This document shows, piece by piece, positions 6,614-16,676 of a DNA stretch of 64,000 nt. The position numbers and the translations under genes are program-made. The DNA lies in NCBI RefSeq assembly GCF_033095805.1, contig NZ_CP109901.1, positions 3,407,766-3,471,765 on the forward strand. The letters run 5' to 3'. Numbering within the stretch: the first letter of the stretch is position 1; each line of letters opens with the position of its first letter. Under the pieces are notes generated by a model, which ran no database searches, was not told where the DNA came from, and saw only the letters and a program-made list of their open reading frames with translations. This DNA is from Serratia sp. UGAL515B_01 (GTDB taxonomy: Bacteria; Pseudomonadota; Gammaproteobacteria; Enterobacterales; Enterobacteriaceae).

Positions 6614-7189
6614 GTGTTGGAAGAAAAGAACATGTCAACTCATGACAGCCTCATTGCAGTTACAGATACGTTGATCCAAGAAAATGGCTATCAGGGATTC
6701 AGCTATGCTGACCTTGCTAAACACTTGGGTATCCGCAAAGCCAGCATCCATTATCATTTCCAGACCAAAACAGACTTAGGTATCGCCTATTGTGAGTACA
6801 AAGAGACCGATCTCCTAAAGTTAGAGACAGCGTTGTTGCAACGCCCTGCAGGTAAAGCCCGCTTAAAGGGTTATATTGATGCCTTTTTACGATATGCGGA
6901 GCGCGGACAGATGTGCGGTGTCCATGCCATGCTCTCTGACAGCAATCTGTTTGCTCCCCCTTTGTTGAAAGCGGTCAACCAGTTGGCACAAACCGACCTG
7001 CGTATCCTCACTTCAGTGCTGGCATCTGGCCGAGAAAGTGGTGAACTGCTTTTCAATGGCACGCCGGCAGATATTGCGATTATCATCTCCAGTGCCATCA
7101 AAGGTGCCCTGATGCTCAACCGAATCCCGCCGCACGATGCCTGTAACCGCACTATGTCAGCTATCCTGAAGCTTCTTACCCAACCCTAA
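6614..7189 (+). CDS. TetR/AcrR family transcriptional regulator
   Basis: A 191-residue TetR-type repressor. The N-terminal helix-turn-helix is clear at about residues 29-58 (GFSYADLAKHLGIRKASIHYHF, ending YHFQTKTDLG). The rest is the all-helical ligand-binding half, with a tail like TetR_C_16/NemR relatives. The start at 6614 may be GTG; an internal ATG (NMSTHDSL) 6 codons in is equally likely. It probably represses itself and the DUF417 gene upstream through the shared palindrome. The ligand is unknown; a reactive electrophile or chlorine signal is a guess from the RclC link. Confidence 0.82.
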   Translation: MLEEKNMSTHDSLIAVTDTLIQENGYQGFSYADLAKHLGIRKASIHYHFQTKTDLGIAYCEYKETDLLKLETALLQRPAGKARLKGYIDAFLRYAERGQMCGVHAMLSDSNLFAPPLLKAVNQLAQTDLRILTSVLASGRESGELLFNGTPADIAIIISSAIKGALMLNRIPPHDACNRTMSAILKLLTQP

Positions 7190-7331
7190 TTATCCGTCCT
7201 ATTAAAGGGAGCAAAAAAATATCACGGCAAACCGTTTCTAGTCCGTACCCCCGTAGAAAAAACTTCGTGACCGAGATCTCTTCCTTTTCCCGCATTAACA
7301 GCCTACTATCAATAGGACAAACCAACATTTC

Positions 7332-7380
7332 CAACACCCCCGCTCCCATTGGCGCGGGGGTGTTGCTTTGTGTTGTTTTC
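7332..7380 (+). terminator. Strong rho-independent terminator
   Basis: A perfect 12-bp GC-rich stem (CAACACCCCCGC at 7332-7343 with GCGGGGGTGTTG at 7354-7365) and a T-rich tail, lying between the tetR-type gene and rnk. Confidence 0.8.
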
Positions 7381-7432
7381 CCGAATTTATAGGCGCAGAT
7401 AAGGGCGCCCTTTGATTGGACTGGAGAGTGGA

Positions 7433-7843
7433 ATGACCAAACCAACCATTACCATTAATGAGCTGGATGCGGAACGTCTGGATGCGCTACTGGCACAGCC
7501 AGCTTTTGCCAATACTGACGTCGCGGCCGCATTGAACGCTGAACTGGATCGCGCAGATATCGTACCACCAGCGCAAATCCCCGCACACGTTGTCACCATG
7601 AACAGCCGTGTACGTTTCCGCGATCTGCATACTTCGGAAGAACATGTAAGGACGCTGGTTTACCCGGCTTCGTTGACCGACAGTAATGAACAACTGTCTG
7701 TGATGGCTCCCTTAGGCGCTGCGCTATTAGGTATGCACGTAGGTAAACAGATCAATTGGCGTTTACCCAATGGTGAAGAAGCTCGGATTGAAGTACTGGA
7801 ACTACTGTATCAGCCGGAAGCTGCGGGCGAGTATCACCGCTAA
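7433..7843 (+). CDS. rnk: Nucleoside diphosphate kinase regulator Rnk
   Basis: A 136-residue protein, the usual Rnk length when started at [20 protein letters not shown] (ATG 7433). It has the GreA/GreB-like architecture: a short N-terminal coiled coil without the long finger, then a C-terminal FKBP-like domain (VSF-type strand, [27 protein letters not shown]). Rnk binds RNA polymerase and competes with Gre factors and DksA without rescuing backtracked complexes. Monocistronic between two terminators. Confidence 0.93.
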   Translation: MTKPTITINELDAERLDALLAQPAFANTDVAAALNAELDRADIVPPAQIPAHVVTMNSRVRFRDLHTSEEHVRTLVYPASLTDSNEQLSVMAPLGAALLGMHVGKQINWRLPNGEEARIEVLELLYQPEAAGEYHR

Positions 7844-7849
7844 ATGATA

Positions 7850-7878
7850 CTGGGCGGCGACTATGCTCCGCCCTTTTA
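7850..7878 (+). terminator. rnk terminator
   Basis: GGGCGG at 7852-7857 pairs with CCGCCC at 7868-7873, followed by TTTTATA, six bases after the rnk stop. Confidence 0.75.
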
Positions 7879-7899
7879 TACTCCACCGATGGTATTTAA

Positions 7900-8080
7900 A
7901 GTACAGCGGCGTTGGCTACCTTCACTCACCCCAGGATCTTACTTGAGTAAGCTCCTGGGGGTTAAGAAACCTTCTCCCTCGGGTTCACCTTACCGGCAGC
8001 GCAAGCGCTGTTCAAATCTGCTCGGCAGATTTATCGTTCACTTACCGCCTAGCTACCGTTTAAATGAACTTGGCTGTATC
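7900..8080. repeat. YPAL/ERIC-like repeat with strong central palindrome
   Basis: Central palindrome CCCCAGGA-CTTACT...AGTAAG-TCCTGGGG at 7929-7960, then TTCACCTTACCGGCAGCGC and TTCAAATCTGCTCGGC, modules shared with other repeats of the window. Occupies the gap between rnk and cybC. Confidence 0.55.
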
Positions 8081-8113
8081 GGGATTTTTGATTTGGCGCT
8101 ACCGCCCCGACGA

Positions 8114-8500
8114 TTAACGGAATTTCTTATGATTGGTATCGCGCGTTTGCTTAAATTCTCGTGCTAGTTTGCGCGCATCCTCCAACTTACCCTGATTAGC
8201 CAACTCCATTGACAGATCGATTTGGCCAATCAGCGTGTTAATACCTTTGCGAAATTCCTGCATCTCAGGGCCATCAGGCGCTTTATTTTTCAGCTTCGGT
8301 GGCGTACCTTTCATGGAATCAGTAGCAGCATCACGCATATTTTGCAGGCTTTGCTTGAAAGTATCGACCGAGTTAGTTTTCAGCACAGTTTTGTAATTAG
8401 CCGAGAGCCTATCCATATCATCAGCTAAATCTGCTGCTATCGCCCATGAACTGGCACCCAGCAGTGTCAGCATGGCGAGTACTTTTAATGTTTTTCTCAT
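8114..8500 (-). CDS. cybC: Cytochrome b562, periplasmic
   Basis: A 128-residue precursor with a Sec signal peptide (MRKTLKVLAMLTLLGASSWAIAA) cleaved before ADLADDM. In the mature chain the haem ligands are Met7 (ADLADDM) and the histidine of TRDTNHKKFR near the C-terminus, position 102 in the E. coli numbering. It is a four-helix-bundle b-type haem protein of unknown physiological partner. Encoded downstream of pmbA on the same strand, as in E. coli. Confidence 0.93.
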   Translation of the reverse strand: MRKTLKVLAMLTLLGASSWAIAADLADDMDRLSANYKTVLKTNSVDTFKQSLQNMRDAATDSMKGTPPKLKNKAPDGPEMQEFRKGINTLIGQIDLSMELANQGKLEDARKLAREFKQTRDTNHKKFR

Positions 8501-8650
8501 GTTTACCTTCCAGTTGTTGTTTTAGTTAACCCACAGTAACCATAGAAATATAATGTAAAACTGAAACGGAGAGTTTCAAAAGCGGATAAAAAAGAAGATA
8601 TGTTATGCGAAAACGCTTAGGAGACTGTTACTGGTGGCAAAGACGCGGTT

Positions 8651-8685
8651 AAATATCACCGCCTTGCCTGAGCGGTGATATTTTC
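8651..8685 (-). terminator. pmbA-cybC intergenic hairpin
   Basis: AAATATCACCGC pairs with GCGGTGATATTT 11 bp beyond the pmbA stop. The stem is long but the U-tract on the minus strand is short, so partial read-through to cybC is possible. Confidence 0.6.
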
Positions 8686-8695
8686 AGCAGTGGAT

Positions 8696-10039
8696 TCACT
8701 GACCAGCAATTTTCATTTCTGGCAGCAAAACAGAACCACATTGAATATTACTACGCGTTTCAATATCGCTACCGATGCTAACAATATTACGCAACATATC
8801 TTTCAGATTGCCGGCGATAGTGATCTCGCTGACTGGGTACTGGATCTCTCCATTTTCCACCCAAAAACCCGCAGCACCGCGCGAATAATCGCCAGTAATA
8901 CCGCTGACTCCCTGCCCCATCAGCTCAGTTACCACCAGACCCGTTCCCATCTGTTTCAGCATAGCGGCAAAATCATTCCCTTGGCCCGCAATACGCCAGT
9001 TGTGGATCCCCCCCGCATGCCCAGTACTGTGCAGCCCCAGTTTACGCGCCGCATAGCTGGTCAATAACCAAGTCTGCAACACACCGTCTTTCACAATGTC
9101 GCGACGTTGTGTCCGTACGCCTTCGCTATCAAATGGCGTGGAGGCTAACCCTTTCAACAAGTGCGGGTGTTCTTCAATCGTCAGCCATTCAGGCAGGATC
9201 TGTTTGCCTAAAGAGTCCAGCAGGAAGGTGGATCTACGGTAGACACTGCTACCACTGATAGCCCCGACCAAGTGGCCAAACAATCCAGTTGCCACCTCTG
9301 ATGAGAACAACACAGGTGCCTTCATGGTAGAAAGCTTGCGTGGGGAGAGACGCGCCAGCACGCGACGTGCACATTCTTGACCAACCCACTCAGGACTTGC
9401 CAAGTCTTCCATCGCGCGCCCTACGGTGTAAGCGTAATCCCGTTCCATCTCGCCAGCATGCTCAGCGATGACACAGCTTGAGAGCGAATGGCGGCTGGAA
9501 CAATAACTTTGCAGCATACCGTGGCTGTTACCAAACACCTTGATGCCATAATGGCTATTGAAGCTGCCACCTTCCGTATTGGTAATACGACTGTCCGCCG
9601 CCAAAGAAACCTGCTCGGCACGAGCAGCCAACTCAATCGCCCTTTCAGCATCGAGTTCTGTAGGGTGGAACAAATCAAGGTCAGGCGCTTCAAACGCCAG
9701 TAAATCTTTTTCTGCTGGGCCAGCATGAGGGTCTGGCGAAGTAAACCGAGCGATATCCAGCGCAGCCTGCACAGTACGAGAGATCGCGTCCGGACTCAAA
9801 TCGGTAGAAGAGGCACTGCCCTTGCGCTGTTGATAATAAACAGTGATACCTAACGCACCATCACTGTTGAATTCGACGTTCTCCACCTCACCAAAACGGG
9901 TACTGACACTGATACCGGTGGTTTTAGTAACGGCAACTTCTGCCCCATCTGAACCAGCTCGCGCCAGTTCTAAAGCCTGCGAAACAGCTTGCTCCAGCGC
10001 CTTGCGCTGTTCTGCAACTTGCGTGATTACTTTCATCAA
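8696..10039 (-). CDS. pmbA: Metalloprotease PmbA (TldE)
   Basis: A 447-residue protein matching E. coli PmbA almost end to end, finishing [19 protein letters not shown]. It forms a heterodimer with TldD, also encoded in this window (24226-25671), that degrades unfolded or leader peptides. It processes microcin-type peptides and the CcdA antitoxin in E. coli. PmbA lacks the HExxH metal site that TldD carries. Divergent from darP. Confidence 0.96.
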   Translation of the reverse strand: MMKVITQVAEQRKALEQAVSQALELARAGSDGAEVAVTKTTGISVSTRFGEVENVEFNSDGALGITVYYQQRKGSASSTDLSPDAISRTVQAALDIARFTSPDPHAGPAEKDLLAFEAPDLDLFHPTELDAERAIELAARAEQVSLAADSRITNTEGGSFNSHYGIKVFGNSHGMLQSYCSSRHSLSSCVIAEHAGEMERDYAYTVGRAMEDLASPEWVGQECARRVLARLSPRKLSTMKAPVLFSSEVATGLFGHLVGAISGSSVYRRSTFLLDSLGKQILPEWLTIEEHPHLLKGLASTPFDSEGVRTQRRDIVKDGVLQTWLLTSYAARKLGLHSTGHAGGIHNWRIAGQGNDFAAMLKQMGTGLVVTELMGQGVSGITGDYSRGAAGFWVENGEIQYPVSEITIAGNLKDMLRNIVSIGSDIETRSNIQCGSVLLPEMKIAGQ

Positions 10040-10219
10040 TCTGCCATAATTAATCAGAAAATCGTTGAGAAAAGTCCCGTGGCGGCATGGTGTTAAGCGA
10101 GAACATAGCCACAGCCCAAGACACAGCCTAATAGATTTTTGAGTCTAACAGGAAGCGCGTGAAATTTCGCATAAAGCCGTCAACCTGTTAGGATTAGCCT
10201 CTTTTTAACGGAGCCTACT

Positions 10220-10768
10220 ATGACCAAACAACCCGAAGACTGGCTCGACGATGTCCCGCAGAACGAAGACGAGGACGATGACGAGATTATCTGGGTCAGT
10301 AAAAGTGAGATAAAACGTGATGCCGAAGCGTTGAAAGACCTGGGAACCGAACTGGTTGAACTAGGTAAAAACGCACTGGAACGTATTCCGTTGGATGAAG
10401 ATTTGCGCACCGCTATTGAGCTGGCGCAGAAGATCAAAAAAGAAGGCCGCCGTCGCCAGATACAGTTGATCGGAAAAATGCTACGGGCTCGCGACGTGGA
10501 ACCGATTCAGACCGCACTCGACAAGCTGAAGAACCGTCACAACCAGCAGGTCTCGCTGTTCCACAAATTGGAAGCGCTACGCGATCGCCTGGTAGAGGAA
10601 GGTGATGATGCTATCCCCTCGGTGCTCGACCTCTATCCAGAGGCCGATCGTCAGCAATTAAGGGCTCTGGTACGTAACGCGCAAAAAGAGAAGGCCGCTA
10701 ACAAGCCACCAAAATCCTTCCGCCAAATCTTTCAGTACCTACGCGATCTGGCAGAGGCACAACAGTGA
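10220..10768 (+). CDS. darP: Ribosome biogenesis protein DarP (YjgA)
   Basis: A 182-residue soluble protein with an acidic N-terminus ([26 protein letters not shown]) followed by helical regions and the C-terminal [20 protein letters not shown]. YjgA/DarP is a late 50S assembly factor that docks near the peptidyl transferase centre. Good AACGGAG site upstream. Divergent from pmbA as in E. coli. Confidence 0.95.
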   Translation: MTKQPEDWLDDVPQNEDEDDDEIIWVSKSEIKRDAEALKDLGTELVELGKNALERIPLDEDLRTAIELAQKIKKEGRRRQIQLIGKMLRARDVEPIQTALDKLKNRHNQQVSLFHKLEALRDRLVEEGDDAIPSVLDLYPEADRQQLRALVRNAQKEKAANKPPKSFRQIFQYLRDLAEAQQ

Positions 10769-10777
10769 TCGCTAGCC

Positions 10778-10805
10778 GCATCACAGGGGATCTTCCCTGT
10801 GATGC
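10778..10805. terminator. Bidirectional terminator between darP and barstar gene
   Basis: Perfect 11-bp stem GCATCACAGGG/CCCTGTGATGC with a six-base loop. It lies 10 bp after the darP stop and overlaps the 3' end of the convergent barstar gene. Confidence 0.65.
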
Positions 10806-11089
10806 ACCACTTTACCGCTTATTTCACGGATCTTGAACCGCAGCTTGCCTTCCAGTTCTTCTTCAGCTTCTTCAAACAACAGAATAAGGGTACCAAAATG
10901 CCGTTTGTCACGCGCATTGAGGTTGATAAACTCAATCTCGACAGGCAGGCTGATACCGCCAGTCACCACGTCCCACAACGCGTCCAGATTGGCACCAAAC
11001 TCCTCACCCAGCTCGAACTGGTCAGCAAAGCGGCGATAGAACATGGTTAAGTCTGGTATCTGATTAAAATCGAACTCTATCTTCGCCAT
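10781..11089 (-). CDS. Barstar family ribonuclease inhibitor
   Basis: A 102-residue protein from the ATG at 11089 (MAKIEFDFNQIPDLTMFYRRFADQF), chosen because GGAG lies 7 nt upstream and the start falls just after the RNase stop. Barstar hallmarks are visible: FGANLDALWDVVTGGISLPVEI, containing the helix with the aspartates that plug the barnase active site, and a beta-strand IEFINLN. It matches E. coli YhcO in length and map position beside aaeB, but E. coli lacks the cognate RNase. Encoded downstream of its target, so antitoxin-like protection of the cytoplasm is expected. Confidence 0.9.
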   Translation of the reverse strand: MAKIEFDFNQIPDLTMFYRRFADQFELGEEFGANLDALWDVVTGGISLPVEIEFINLNARDKRHFGTLILLFEEAEEELEGKLRFKIREISGKVVHHREDPL

Positions 11090-11093
11090 CAAC

Positions 11094-11540
11094 TTACTCC
11101 ATCCGAATGAAGTTTTTATAATGGTCGCGTGTGACAAAAATCAGACCGTCATCAGAATACAGCAACCGATCAGCACCACGACGGCCGCATTGGTAGTTGA
11201 TGTCCGCCTCGCGCCATATTCGGTTGTTCGCCATCGGTAAACGCCCTTCACGGTTTGAAAAACGGTCGCCGCCAATCGCCTTACCCGGCAAAACCTGACA
11301 CAAATTACCGTCTTGCGCGTTCCAACCCCGCTCACGTGCCTTCTTTTTCGTGATGTAGTAGTCGGGTAACCGCTGGTTCTGTCGCAGATAGCTGACGACC
11401 CGCTTCTGCTCAGTGAGCTTATCAATACTCTCTGCTGGCGCAGATACCTGGGGAATAATACGTTCATCATTCCCATACAGCATGCTGAAACCGGCCACAA
11501 TAGCAGCAATCAACATCGCGACAAGCGTACGTCTGTTCAT
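11094..11540 (-). CDS. Secreted barnase-like ribonuclease
   Basis: A 148-residue protein with an N-terminal signal sequence or anchor (MNRRTLVAMLIAAIVAGFSML) and a C-terminal microbial RNase domain. The barnase active site is readable: glutamate in READINYQCG (E73 in barnase), arginine in GADRLLYS (R87) and histidine in TRDHYKNF (H102). The region LPDYYITKKKARERGWN matches the barnase N-terminal helix. It cleaves RNA at guanylyl-type sites in the family. Its stop is 4 bp from the barstar start, forming a nuclease-inhibitor operon. Target (extracellular RNA, competitor, or phage-type role) unknown. Confidence 0.92.
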   Translation of the reverse strand: MNRRTLVAMLIAAIVAGFSMLYGNDERIIPQVSAPAESIDKLTEQKRVVSYLRQNQRLPDYYITKKKARERGWNAQDGNLCQVLPGKAIGGDRFSNREGRLPMANNRIWREADINYQCGRRGADRLLYSDDGLIFVTRDHYKNFIRME

Positions 11541-11584
11541 ACCATCCCTGACTCTATAGCAAAAAATAATAAATCTGAGGTAAA

Positions 11585-11628
11585 TAGGCTGTGTACTTTA
11601 ATTCCACGCGAGCACCGCTGGTAGTAAA
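11585..11628 (-). mobile_element. MITE family 1 terminal fragment
   Basis: TAGGCTGTGTACTTTAATTCCACGCGAGCACCGCTGG-type end (first 40 or so bases of the reversed element) between the aaeB stop and the RNase gene promoter. The rest of the element is absent. Confidence 0.55.
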
Positions 11629-11680
11629 GAGAAACCGCCTAGCCTCAATGTCGAGCATCATCCCCGGTAGAAGTACAATA

Positions 11681-13648
11681 TCAGGCAATCAGCGCATGAC
11701 GATAGAGATGCAGCATTTCCGCCAAACGCTTTACCGGTTCTGTGACGCTGCGCGGTGCGCTGTTCTCTACCAGTTTCTGCTGGTATTCGTTCATCTCTTT
11801 CAGCAAACGGTCGAAATAGTAGGCTCGCTTCACATCGTTCCTCGCCGAGACCACATGATCGGCCGTGCCTCTAATTTTCTTGTGAAAAACTGACAGCTCC
11901 TCTCTCTCCGGGATCTCTGCCATTTGCATCCGCTGATGAGCAATGATCAAATTGAGCGCCAACCGATATTTGGCGATATCATTTGGGAACATCATCAATA
12001 GCTGATTCAAACGCTGGTATAACGCAGGCAGATGATTTTCGCGGCGGCGGGCGGCTTTGGTAGTCAACGCCGATACGGCACTGCTGACCAATTGATTCAT
12101 CAACGTGCGTCCCGTGCGTTCGCGCGAAGTATCACGGATCAGGAACAAGACGATCATAGCGACAAAACTACCGATAATTTGACCAAGAGCGCTGTCGAGA
12201 AAAGAAGTAACGTGGAAACTCATCGGGTTGCTCAACACAATGATATTGAGGGTACTCACCAGCGTGCCAAATGAACCCAGACGCCGTTTCTGCACTTCGA
12301 TACCGACAATGAATGCAAAAATGCCCAAACTCAGACACAACAAGAAGATACTTTGCTGGGTCGCTGGCAGGATAAACATGTAGAACAGTGCTCCTAAAGG
12401 AAGCGCCACCAGCACACTTAACTGGAAGTCGAGCGCCATCCTTTTCGGATTCGGTGTGCGCATCGCCAGTGCAGTAACAACGGCGATCATGATCATAAAG
12501 CCACTGCCCGAGGTCCAACCCGTCCACAGCCAGAACAAACAACCAACGGATGTCGCAACCCAGGCGCGTAACCCATTAATCATCGCATGGTGGCCCTCAG
12601 CCGATGGCTGCCTCACCACCACCTCTCCGGCAAGTATCTCGTTTTCAACCCCATTGATACTACTGTTGGTATGTATCCCTTTTGCCAACAGCAGGTAACG
12701 CGTTGCTGAGCCGATCCAACTGGTGACCGTAGGCAACGTTTCCTCGGTGGGATTGATAGCCAGCAACTGACGCACCTGTTTCAGGTGCTTACGGATCTCC
12801 GCAGGGGTCTCCGCCGGAACCATCAGCAACTCGCGGATATTCTCCTTCACCGCATCAGGGTGATTGAGCAAAATCAGGTAAGTTTCACAAGCCTGGGTAA
12901 TCAGTGAAAGAGAGAGCGTATGCAATGCCAGCATACGGCTGCTAACTCGCTGCCAACGTGAAGATTCAAGCATCAGATTGCTGCGCATACCATTCAGCGC
13001 AGTGGTGCTTTTCACTAAATCTCCCCAGGTGCGATCAATATCATCTTTTTCCGCGTTGCTGATACACTTCTGCATCAGTTTGTATTGCTTGACCAACAAT
13101 TCATCCACTATGCGATCGATATCTTGCTTGATTGAACGGGGAGAAAACAGCAGGTCAGCCAATACCGCACTGGCAATACCGAGCACAATCTCACTACAGC
13201 GTTCTATGGCAAATTGCGGTGCCGCAAGCAACGTGTTGGGAGACGATGCCGACGTCACAATGATAATCAGCGCCGTATAGCCCGCTAAACCCCAAGCGTA
13301 AGAGTTTTCGATCTTTACCAACGAGGAAATCCAGGTACAGACCCCCAACCAGATACAACAGAGCATCAGCATCACTACCGGTGTTCGTGCACACATAACA
13401 ATAACCAGTAAACCGACAAAACAGCCTACAAACGTACCGAGAATACGCAGCCAAGCACGATAACGGATAGCACCTGAAAACGGTTCGCCTCCGGCAGCAA
13501 AAGCGGGGCCGGCAACCACAATAGCCGCGGTCACTACTGACCAACGCGGGGTTTCCAGGTGAAGGTGAAAACCGACAAACAGTGCGAAAACAATCGCAAA
13601 ACTAAGCTTGAAGGCGAACCTCAGGCGGATAAAGGTTGGGTTTTTCAT
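11681..13648 (-). CDS. aaeB: p-Hydroxybenzoic acid efflux pump subunit AaeB
   Basis: A 655-residue inner-membrane protein with two repeated blocks of about six transmembrane segments (residues about 10-160 and 355-500) separated by cytoplasmic helical regions, the aromatic acid exporter (ArAE) layout. AaeB exports aromatic carboxylic acids such as p-hydroxybenzoate as a metabolic relief valve. Full length compared with E. coli. Its start coincides with the aaeA stop region (1-bp overlap), so aaeXAB is one operon. Confidence 0.95.
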   Translation of the reverse strand: MKNPTFIRLRFAFKLSFAIVFALFVGFHLHLETPRWSVVTAAIVVAGPAFAAGGEPFSGAIRYRAWLRILGTFVGCFVGLLVIVMCARTPVVMLMLCCIWLGVCTWISSLVKIENSYAWGLAGYTALIIIVTSASSPNTLLAAPQFAIERCSEIVLGIASAVLADLLFSPRSIKQDIDRIVDELLVKQYKLMQKCISNAEKDDIDRTWGDLVKSTTALNGMRSNLMLESSRWQRVSSRMLALHTLSLSLITQACETYLILLNHPDAVKENIRELLMVPAETPAEIRKHLKQVRQLLAINPTEETLPTVTSWIGSATRYLLLAKGIHTNSSINGVENEILAGEVVVRQPSAEGHHAMINGLRAWVATSVGCLFWLWTGWTSGSGFMIMIAVVTALAMRTPNPKRMALDFQLSVLVALPLGALFYMFILPATQQSIFLLCLSLGIFAFIVGIEVQKRRLGSFGTLVSTLNIIVLSNPMSFHVTSFLDSALGQIIGSFVAMIVLFLIRDTSRERTGRTLMNQLVSSAVSALTTKAARRRENHLPALYQRLNQLLMMFPNDIAKYRLALNLIIAHQRMQMAEIPEREELSVFHKKIRGTADHVVSARNDVKRAYYFDRLLKEMNEYQQKLVENSAPRSVTEPVKRLAEMLHLYRHALIA

Positions 13649-14583
13649 TAACCGAACTCACGTAACCGATGCATTAGTTTGCTAAACGGTGAACCGCTGG
13701 CGGCATTGCGATCATTATTACCGGTGATAACCACGGTCGCCGTGGTGCCCGCTGGGTAGGGGTGTTGCTGGTCCAGCTCGTCCAGAATGATTTTTACTGG
13801 CACACGCTGCGCCAAACGCACCCATTCCAGATTGCTGTCGATGGATGCCAACCCCTTATTATTAACGGAGCTACTGTTGTTATTCACCGCTGCGGCCAGG
13901 CTGTCGACGGTACCGTACATGATGCGGTTGCTACCCAGGGGGGTGATCTCCACTCGGTCACCCTTCTTCACCCCACTAAGTTTGGTTTCTTCCATATAGG
14001 CGGTGATATAGAAGGTGTTTTTCTTCACCAATGCCACCACAGTGGAACCCCGGTTGATAAATTCCCCCGCATGAACATTCAGGTTGGTCACCCAGCCATC
14101 CGCAGGTGCGCGAACCGTGGTGCGTTCTAGATCAAGTTTGGCTAAATCACGGACAGCAATCGCTTTCGCTAACTGTTGCTCTACGGTTTGCAGCACGTTA
14201 CTGGACTGGTCGATCTCCTCCTGAGACATTGCTTTTATCCCAAGATGTACACGGCGTCCCGCCTCACGCTGTTTCTCTGCTACTAATGCCTGGTAATAGG
14301 AGACATCCGCGTTAGCCTCCGCTAATGCCTGCTGATAGCGTGTAGGGTCGATCACAAACAAGATCTGTCCCTTTTTCACCAGTTGGTTGTCCGTGACCGG
14401 TACATCTTGCAGCAGGCCGCTGACGTCCGAGGCGATCGCTACAATATCGGCGCTAAATTTGGCATCACGAGTCCACGGCGACTCGGTATAAAACACCCAA
14501 GCCTTGAATACAGCCATAGCCGCCAGCAAGACCAGGATCAACGTGATCGCAATTCGGATTATTTTCAATGAAAAAGTTTTCAC
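13648..14583 (-). CDS. aaeA: p-Hydroxybenzoic acid efflux membrane-fusion subunit AaeA
   Basis: A 311-residue HlyD/EmrA-type membrane fusion protein. The chosen start is GTG at 14583 ([18 protein letters not shown]), eight bases downstream of the aaeX stop and aligning with the E. coli protein; longer upstream frames only read through aaeX. A single N-terminal membrane segment is followed by a lipoyl/barrel-sandwich hybrid ([21 protein letters not shown], paired later with [18 protein letters not shown]) flanking a coiled coil. Bridges AaeB to the periplasm. Ends MHRLREFG. Confidence 0.94.
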   Translation of the reverse strand: MKTFSLKIIRIAITLILVLLAAMAVFKAWVFYTESPWTRDAKFSADIVAIASDVSGLLQDVPVTDNQLVKKGQILFVIDPTRYQQALAEANADVSYYQALVAEKQREAGRRVHLGIKAMSQEEIDQSSNVLQTVEQQLAKAIAVRDLAKLDLERTTVRAPADGWVTNLNVHAGEFINRGSTVVALVKKNTFYITAYMEETKLSGVKKGDRVEITPLGSNRIMYGTVDSLAAAVNNNSSSVNNKGLASIDSNLEWVRLAQRVPVKIILDELDQQHPYPAGTTATVVITGNNDRNAASGSPFSKLMHRLREFG

Positions 14584-14590
14584 GGTGACC

Positions 14591-14794
14591 TCAGACAAAA
14601 AGAGATGAAACCAGATAAAACAAACAGCAATACAGCGCGGTATTGAACAACGCCGGATGCCAGACAAAATCGTAAATACCGGTGGGTTGCAGCAGGCGGC
14701 GTATAATAAAAAACAGTGCCAGCGACACCAATAACTCAAAAAATACCGGTGGGAAAGACATCCCAAAGATGACCATGACCGGAAGCAAACTCAT
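14591..14794 (-). CDS. aaeX: AaeX small membrane protein
   Basis: A 67-residue DUF1656 protein with two hydrophobic segments ([21 protein letters not shown] and [15 protein letters not shown]), first gene of aaeXAB. Exact role unknown; conserved in position across Enterobacterales. Confidence 0.92.
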   Translation of the reverse strand: MSLLPVMVIFGMSFPPVFFELLVSLALFFIIRRLLQPTGIYDFVWHPALFNTALYCCLFYLVSSLFV

Positions 14795-14895
14795 CGTTTT
14801 TTCCTTAATTCTTTACTGCACCGGGACAGCGCCCTTTTTATCTCACATTTTGTTTACATTATAACGAACAGAGGGCCAAACGTTATCACACAGCC

Positions 14896-15174
14896 TAGGT
14901 TGCGTTCCTTAAACTGACCAAGGTACCTTCTCCCCCCAAAGTCCGCCTTCAGGGTACATGGCCCAGCGCTAAAGTGATAAGAGTGGGTCGGCGTTCGCTT
15001 CCTAACCGCACAAAAAACAGGCTTTTGGAGCACGAGCCGAAAAGCCGGGGCCATTTTAAGCACTTTTCCATGTTTCTCGCCGCTTTTTCGCCCCACTAAA
15101 CCGCGAAGCTGCACTTTGCCCCGCGCTAAAATAACCGCTCATAACGTTCACATACCGTTTTGGAGGACAGCCTA
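14896..15174 (+). mobile_element. MITE family 1, degenerate full-length copy
   Basis: Starts TAGGTTGCGTTCCTTAAACTG and ends GGAGGACAGCCTA. Internal modules such as CGCCGCTTTTTCGCCCCACTAAACCGCG parallel the reference copy at 4853-5121 but are strongly diverged. It occupies the divergent control region between aaeX and aaeR. Confidence 0.6.
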
Positions 15175-15494
15175 TTATCTGGGTTTCGAACCGGAAAAAG
15201 AGGTAAACTCTGAACATACGGTCGTAAAAGGGAATACATAGGTTATCGTTGGGAACGTTAGGTCAACGGCAGTATGCGTGACATCGTTGCCCTTAGCGTT
15301 TATCCCTCCCTTTCAAATACAGAGGGATGGCTACCTTACTCTGTCAGTCCGTGGGCACCACCTCTTTCTGGACTACAGCAAACAACGCCGTGACGCGAAA
15401 GGCGAAGGATACGCCCGGCAGCATTATATTAGCCTGCTTACTATAAACTCATCTACAATTTGTGATCTAAATCACTTTTAAGCCAGAGTGAATA

Positions 15495-16406
15495 ATGGAA
15501 AGACTAAAGAGGATGTCTGTGTTTGCCAAAGTTATCGAAGGTGGTTCATTTACTGCAGCAGCACGCCAACTCAACATGAGCGTTTCTTCCATCAGCCAGA
15601 CAGTGGCCAAACTGGAAAATGACCTGCAGGTGAAACTCCTTAACCGCAGCACACGTAGCATCGGCCTGACCGAGGCAGGTAAAATCTATTACCAGGGCTG
15701 CCGACGCATGTTGCAAGAAGCCACTGAAGTTCATGAGCAACTATACGCACTGAACAACACACCAATCGGTACGCTGCGTATCGGCAGCTCCTCTACCATG
15801 GCGCAGAATGTGCTAGCAACAATGGCTGTTGAAATGCTGCAAGAACATCCGGGTCTGACGGTAAATCTCGTGACAGGTGTTCCGGCACCAGACCTGATTG
15901 CGGACGGATTGGACCTCGTTATCCGTACTGGCACATTGCAGGATTCTAGCCTGTTTTCCAAACGCCTAGGATCAATGCCGATGGTGGTCTGTGCCGCCAA
16001 GCGCTACCTTGCTTTGCACGGTACGCCACAAAAACCCAGCGATATGGCAAATTCTTCCTGGTTGGAATATAGCGTAAGGCCAGACAGTGAGTTTGAGTTG
16101 ATGACGCCAGAAGGTATCACCACGCATATTTCCCCGCAGGGACGCTTTGTAACTAATGACTCTCAGACTCTGATCCACTTGCTGAAGGCCGGTGCCGGAA
16201 TTGCCCATACGCCGTTAATGTGGGTGATTGAAGAAATAAAACGAGGAGAAATAGAGATCCTGTTCACGCACTACTACTCTGAACCACGCCCAATCTACGC
16301 CCTCTACACCAAAAAGGATAAGCTGCCGCTGAAGGTTCAGGTGTGTATTAACTACCTGATAGAATACTTCAAACGTGTGGCGGAAGTTTATCAAGGTTAC
16401 CGCTAG
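15495..16406 (+). CDS. aaeR: LysR-type activator AaeR
   Basis: A 303-residue LysR-type regulator: winged HTH at residues 1-60 (FTAAARQLNMSVSSISQTVAKLE) and a substrate-binding domain (LRIGSSSTMAQNVLATM onward). It is divergent from aaeXAB, the position of AaeR in E. coli, where it activates the pump with aromatic acids as co-inducers. The distance to aaeX is about 700 bp because a degenerate MITE lies between them. Confidence 0.92.
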   Translation: MERLKRMSVFAKVIEGGSFTAAARQLNMSVSSISQTVAKLENDLQVKLLNRSTRSIGLTEAGKIYYQGCRRMLQEATEVHEQLYALNNTPIGTLRIGSSSTMAQNVLATMAVEMLQEHPGLTVNLVTGVPAPDLIADGLDLVIRTGTLQDSSLFSKRLGSMPMVVCAAKRYLALHGTPQKPSDMANSSWLEYSVRPDSEFELMTPEGITTHISPQGRFVTNDSQTLIHLLKAGAGIAHTPLMWVIEEIKRGEIEILFTHYYSEPRPIYALYTKKDKLPLKVQVCINYLIEYFKRVAEVYQGYR

Positions 16407-16413
16407 TGCCTAA

Positions 16414-16545
16414 ATAGCAGAGCGTAATGGTGCTACAGGTGGGGGTGATCCGTTGAGTGCCTAGATGCGCGATACCAGCCACCAGGGAAGAGTTCACGGC
16501 GTGTAGGCGTTCCTTATCATTCCCACCAGCCGGAAGCGTTATGTG
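16414..16545 (+). repeat. Family 2 fold-back repeat, copy B, joined to a MITE fragment
   Basis: TAATGGTGCTACAGGTGGGG through CCACCAGCCGGAAGCGTTATG. Its right end breaks exactly where a family 1 MITE end begins (TAGGCGGTGTCCCTTAACTG), implying insertion of the MITE into the repeat. Confidence 0.65.
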
Positions 16546-16676
16546 TAGGCGGTGTCCCTTAACTGTCCGTGGTGCCGTCGCAGCCCCAAAAGCCCATTAT
16601 CAAGGCAGAAGGTGAAGGGCTGAGTACGGTCGTCTGTTCAAGCCCGACAACACAGAGAATTGTCTTTGGGGCGTGA
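16546..16676 (+). mobile_element. MITE family 1, left-half fragment
   Basis: The first 130 bases match the reference copy closely (CGTCGCAGCCCCAAAAGCCC and the CAAGCCCGACAACAC module). The right half is missing after GGGGCGTGAC. Confidence 0.7.

Noticed and set aside
7305..7320. Third TetR operator before rnk (CTACTATCAATAGGAC)
   Set aside because: Only about 10 of 16 positions agree with the two good sites, and it lies downstream of the regulator gene.
15278..15481. Frame containing LFLDYSKQRRD that recalls phosphoglucose isomerase DYSKN
   Set aside because: The match is one short motif in a 67-codon frame next to aaeR; too little to call a pgi remnant.
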